A stretch of DNA of 64,000 nt, taken from NCBI GenBank assembly GCA_963825555.1, contig CAWGTZ010000018.1, forward strand, positions 139,278 through 203,277, given 5' to 3'. Under the pieces are notes generated by a model. It was not told the DNA's origin, made no database searches, and saw nothing but the letters and a program-made list of their open reading frames with translations. The DNA is from JAGVSR01 sp963825555. GTDB lineage: Bacteria > Pseudomonadota > Alphaproteobacteria > Rhizobiales > Hyphomicrobiaceae. Positions within the stretch are counted from its first letter, which is position 1, and the number at the start of each line of letters is the position of its first letter. This document shows positions 61,592-64,000 of the stretch, piece by piece. A program made the translations under genes and the position numbers.

Positions 61592-62806
61592 TTAGAGGTT
61601 GGCCCAGCGCAGCGCCAGAAAAACCAGACTATCGAGCCCCCGGCGCCACACGCTCGCCTCCTCGACATCTTCCATCGCCACGAGGGGCACCTCGCTGGTG
61701 GCGTTGGACGAGCTCGTCACCCTGAGCCGAGCCACTTCGTCACCCTTGCGGATCGGTGGCTTCAGGGGACCCTGATAGACGATTTCGGCCCTGAGCTTCT
61801 GGTTGGCGGGAAAGCGCGGCAGAACCACGTTAAGGGGGCCGCTTTTTCCGGTCACCGGCACAAACCATCGCGTTCCGCCCCAGACGCGGGCCTGAGCAAC
61901 CTCTTCATCCGCATCGAAAAGCGTGAATTTCGCAAAGCTGCGCTGGCCCCATTCGAGAAGACGGCGCGCCTCCTGCCGACGCTCCTTCTCGTCGGCGAGC
62001 CCCATCACCACGCCGATGAGCCGCTTTCCATCGGTGACTGAGGACACGACGATGCCATAGCCGGCCTCCTTGGTGTGGCCTGTCTTTAAGCCATCCACGC
62101 CGATATCATCGCTGAGCAGCGGGTTCCGATTGTAGAATTTGTGCTTTCGGTAGGGGAACTCCCGCTGGGCAAAGATCTTGTAGTGTTCAGGGTGCTCGCG
62201 AATGATGTGGCGTGCGAGCATGGCCAGCTCGCGTGCCGTCATCAGATGTTCGGGATGATGCAGCCCCGTAGAATTACGGAACGTGGAGCGCGCCAGGCCG
62301 ATGCGGCGCGCCTCAGTTTCCATCATCGTTGCGAACCGGGCCTCCGAGCCCGCAAGTGCCTCCGCCACCGCGATGCAGGCATCGTTGCCGGACTGCACGA
62401 TGATGCCCTGGATCAGTTCATCCACCCGCGCCCGCGTGTTGACCGGCACGAACATGGCGGAGGTCCCTGACGGAGCGCCGCCCGTGCGCCAGGCGTTCTC
62501 GCTCATCATGAACTCGTCTTCGGGCTTCACACGCCCGTCTTTCATCGCCTGGAACAGAACCTCCAGGGTCATGAGCTTGCTCATGCTGGCGGGCGGGGCT
62601 AGTTCATCGGCGTTGAGTTGGTAAAGCACCGCACCGGAGTTGTAATCGATCAGGATTGCACGCTTGGCCCGGCTGACAAATTCTCCGCCTGCCTGCGCCA
62701 GTGCATGGGACCCGAGAGAAAGTAACACCGCTAAAACAACGAGTGCCACCCAAGGAAGACGTCCAATCGACCGCGTTGCCGTGGAATGCACGAAGCCTCG
62801 CTGCAA
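61592..62806 (-). CDS. D-alanyl-D-alanine carboxypeptidase (PBP5/6 type)
   Basis: A 404-residue low-molecular-weight penicillin-binding protein. A signal peptide (LVVLAVLLSLGSHALAQA), then SxxK in PPASMSKLMTLE, SGN in VQSGNDACI and KTG in DGLKTGHTKEAG. A C-terminal PBP5_C-like beta domain and an amphipathic end (SVWRRGLDSLVFLALRWANL) anchor it to the membrane. It trims pentapeptides in peptidoglycan. Confidence 0.93.
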   Translation of the reverse strand: MQRGFVHSTATRSIGRLPWVALVVLAVLLSLGSHALAQAGGEFVSRAKRAILIDYNSGAVLYQLNADELAPPASMSKLMTLEVLFQAMKDGRVKPEDEFMMSENAWRTGGAPSGTSAMFVPVNTRARVDELIQGIIVQSGNDACIAVAEALAGSEARFATMMETEARRIGLARSTFRNSTGLHHPEHLMTARELAMLARHIIREHPEHYKIFAQREFPYRKHKFYNRNPLLSDDIGVDGLKTGHTKEAGYGIVVSSVTDGKRLIGVVMGLADEKERRQEARRLLEWGQRSFAKFTLFDADEEVAQARVWGGTRWFVPVTGKSGPLNVVLPRFPANQKLRAEIVYQGPLKPPIRKGDEVARLRVTSSSNATSEVPLVAMEDVEEASVWRRGLDSLVFLALRWANL

Positions 62807-62847
62807 TGATGGAAGCCCCGACCGGGGCTGCGAAATGAATATATTCT

Positions 62848-62876
62848 GTTATGGTTGCCGCGACCGAGCGGGTCAA
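62848..62876 (-). promoter_or_regulatory. Sigma-70-type promoter of the D-Ala-D-Ala carboxypeptidase gene
   Basis: Read on the minus strand, TTGACC (62876-62871) and CATAAC (62853-62848) are separated by exactly 17 bases. The start codon lies 42 bases downstream of the -10 box. Confidence 0.5.
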
Positions 62877-62944
62877 CCCTTCGCGGCCCCATCAGTTCTG
62901 TGGATTTCTTCAAGAAAAGCGCACATGCCGCGGCGAAGCCACTC

Positions 62945-63727
62945 TCATCGTGCTGCGGCGCCGAGTCCTGAGCGATGCTGCATCACGGACCAGCTGTCTT
63001 CTCCGCGAGAGGCCGGCGAATCGTACAACGGACGTGCGGAAGGCGCATAAGAGGTGCCCGCTGGTGGAGCATAGGACCGCGCGGCCGACGCCACCATCGG
63101 GGCCCTGGCCCATGACTGGCGTGCGAGAAACTGGCGTTCGTGCCGATCGTCGCCATTGAGCGGCGCCCGTCCCGCATAGCGCACCCGCACGCGTCCCAGT
63201 CCCTTCCCCTTCGTCCCCAGCGCCTGAGCGGACGCCCGCGAAAGATCAATGACCCGGTTCCCGACATAGGGGCCGCGGTCATTGATCCGAACCAGAATGG
63301 TGCGGCCGTTCTCGATGTTGGTGACGTAGGCATACGACGGCATCGGAAGAGTGGGATGCGCCGCGGTGAGCGCATTCATGTCGTAGATCTCGCCGTTGGC
63401 GGTCTTGCGCCCATGGAAGGCCTCTCCATACCAAGATGCAATCCCTGTTTCTTCGTATCCAGGCTGCTCGCGCGGCGTATACCAGCGACCGCTGATCATG
63501 TAGGGCTGACCCAGTTTGTAGGTCCCGCCACCCTTGGGAATGCGGTCGTTGAGACCATAGACCCGCGGGCTCGAACTAACCCCCAGCTTCGGATCCGGAC
63601 CGCCGTTCGACGAGCACGCGGACATCAGCGGTCCTGCGGCCAGAAGAAGCCCAAGTTGCATCAGCAGAGATAAAAGATGGCCTCGGCCTGATATCAGTCC
63701 CGAGGATGGACGATGAAGAGTACGCAC
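62945..63727 (-). CDS. rlpA: Septal ring lytic transglycosylase RlpA family lipoprotein
   Basis: A cell-envelope protein of about 260 residues that cleaves denuded glycan strands. A lipobox LMSACSS follows a hydrophobic stretch. The double-psi beta-barrel contains GIASWYGEAFHGRKTANGE and ILVRINDRGPYVGNRVIDLS with the catalytic-type Asp and His. There is no C-terminal SPOR domain; an Ala/Pro/Ser-rich tail replaces it. The start is uncertain: GTG at 63727 gives a basic n-region; ATG 63799 and ATG 63661 are alternatives. Confidence 0.9.
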   Translation of the reverse strand: MRTLHRPSSGLISGRGHLLSLLMQLGLLLAAGPLMSACSSNGGPDPKLGVSSSPRVYGLNDRIPKGGGTYKLGQPYMISGRWYTPREQPGYEETGIASWYGEAFHGRKTANGEIYDMNALTAAHPTLPMPSYAYVTNIENGRTILVRINDRGPYVGNRVIDLSRASAQALGTKGKGLGRVRVRYAGRAPLNGDDRHERQFLARQSWARAPMVASAARSYAPPAGTSYAPSARPLYDSPASRGEDSWSVMQHRSGLGAAAR

Positions 63728-63927
63728 ATACAAATTCCCAAGCCTGCGGACCCGGTCTGCTGAGGGACCGGCATGAAGACCCCCATCCTGAACATCCATG
63801 GCGGCCCTGCATGGACGGGATCGTGACCAATTGTGCTTAGGATCGGGTTAAGACGTGTTCGGACGATCCGGCGACCTCTGCGCCGCTTGAGGCAGAAGCC
63901 CGGGCGGCGTATAGGGGGCCGCGAAGC

Positions 63928-64000
63928 GGAGGGATGGTCGAGTGGTTTAAGGCACCGGTCTTGAAAACCGGCGTGGGCGCAAGTCCACCGTGGGTTCAAA
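63928..64000 (+). tRNA. tRNA-Ser, anticodon UGA (3' end cut by window edge)
   Basis: It begins GGAGGGATGGTCGAGTGG. The anticodon stem CCGGT/ACCGG encloses CTTGAAA, giving anticodon TGA. A long variable arm (GCGTGGGCGCAAGTCCACC) and the start of the T-loop (GGTTCAAA) follow. The last 15 or so bases of the tRNA lie beyond the window. Confidence 0.93.

Noticed and set aside
1..64000. CRISPR arrays, insertion sequences, prophage or toxin-antitoxin pairs
   Set aside because: No regularly spaced repeats, transposase or integrase motifs, phage structural genes or recognisable toxin-antitoxin pairs were found on reading both strands.

Overview
The window is a GC-rich (roughly 60 percent, not counted exactly), gene-dense stretch of an alphaproteobacterial chromosome. 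It is most likely from the order Hyphomicrobiales (Rhizobiales). The evidence is the gene families and their order: dnaB-alr-radA-cvpA-purF, the rlpA / dac / tmk / holB / metG / tatD / MBL series, a DUF1476 (F1-ATPase zeta-type) gene beside purC, an FnrL-type regulator with a Cys-x2-Cys-x7-Cys cluster, MASE1 and FixJ-like signalling proteins, a DUF1289 protein and TIGR02281 aspartic proteases. I saw no phage, insertion sequence, integrase, CRISPR array or rRNA. Two tRNAs are present: Val(CAC), complete, and Ser(UGA), cut by the right edge.

Layout. 1-7.7 kb: the 3' part of a radical-SAM lysine 2,3-aminomutase-like gene, a lone molybdopterin oxidoreductase ending at a strong terminator, small exported proteins, an RND/MMPL exporter and a TusA-like sulfur carrier, then tRNA-Val with its own promoter. 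7.7-19.6 kb: a PLP decarboxylase, a YeeE/YedE sulfur-compound transporter, a cytochrome c-DUF4384 fusion, a methyltransferase that looks frameshifted, a UspA protein, a MASE1 histidine kinase/FixJ-like regulator pair behind a palindromic operator, a ThDP enzyme, a 56-residue membrane protein and a degenerate PhnN-like protein. 19.7-25.9 kb: amino-acid metabolism (threonine dehydratase, HIBADH-family dehydrogenase, Lrp regulator), an Fe-S uracil-DNA glycosylase, an MBL hydrolase, a glutathione transferase and a nuclease. 26-35.4 kb: a PleC/PdhS-type histidine kinase, DUF1289, two tandem retropepsin-like proteases, phosphomannomutase, LssY_C, OmpA-like and DUF599 membrane proteins, a TauE/SafE exporter and DusA.

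35.5-43.1 kb: an L,D-transpeptidase, an oxygen-sensing FNR-type regulator with a perfect FNR box in its own promoter, a kinase-like/P-loop fusion protein, an AGCS symporter diverging from an orphan solute-binding protein, and a small acidic protein. 43.1-56.3 kb is the purine and replication block: purB, a serine hydrolase, DUF1476, purC, purS, two extra small genes translationally coupled into the operon, purQ, then dnaB, alr, radA, cvpA, purF and an SDR. 56.4-64 kb, mostly on the minus strand: rlpA, D-Ala-D-Ala carboxypeptidase, tmk, holB, metG, tatD and an MBL hydrolase.

Most of the window is housekeeping sequence. I did not find a convincing new defence or mobile system. The points most worth a second look are the two unexplained genes wired between purS and purQ, the FNR autoregulation site, the palindromic arrays ahead of the MASE1 kinase and ahead of the 56-residue membrane protein, the PleC-like kinase beside PerP-like proteases, the methyltransferase frameshift, and a possible structured RNA in the 680-base gap before purB. 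Start codons are my choices from ribosome-binding sites and family length; uncertain ones are flagged.
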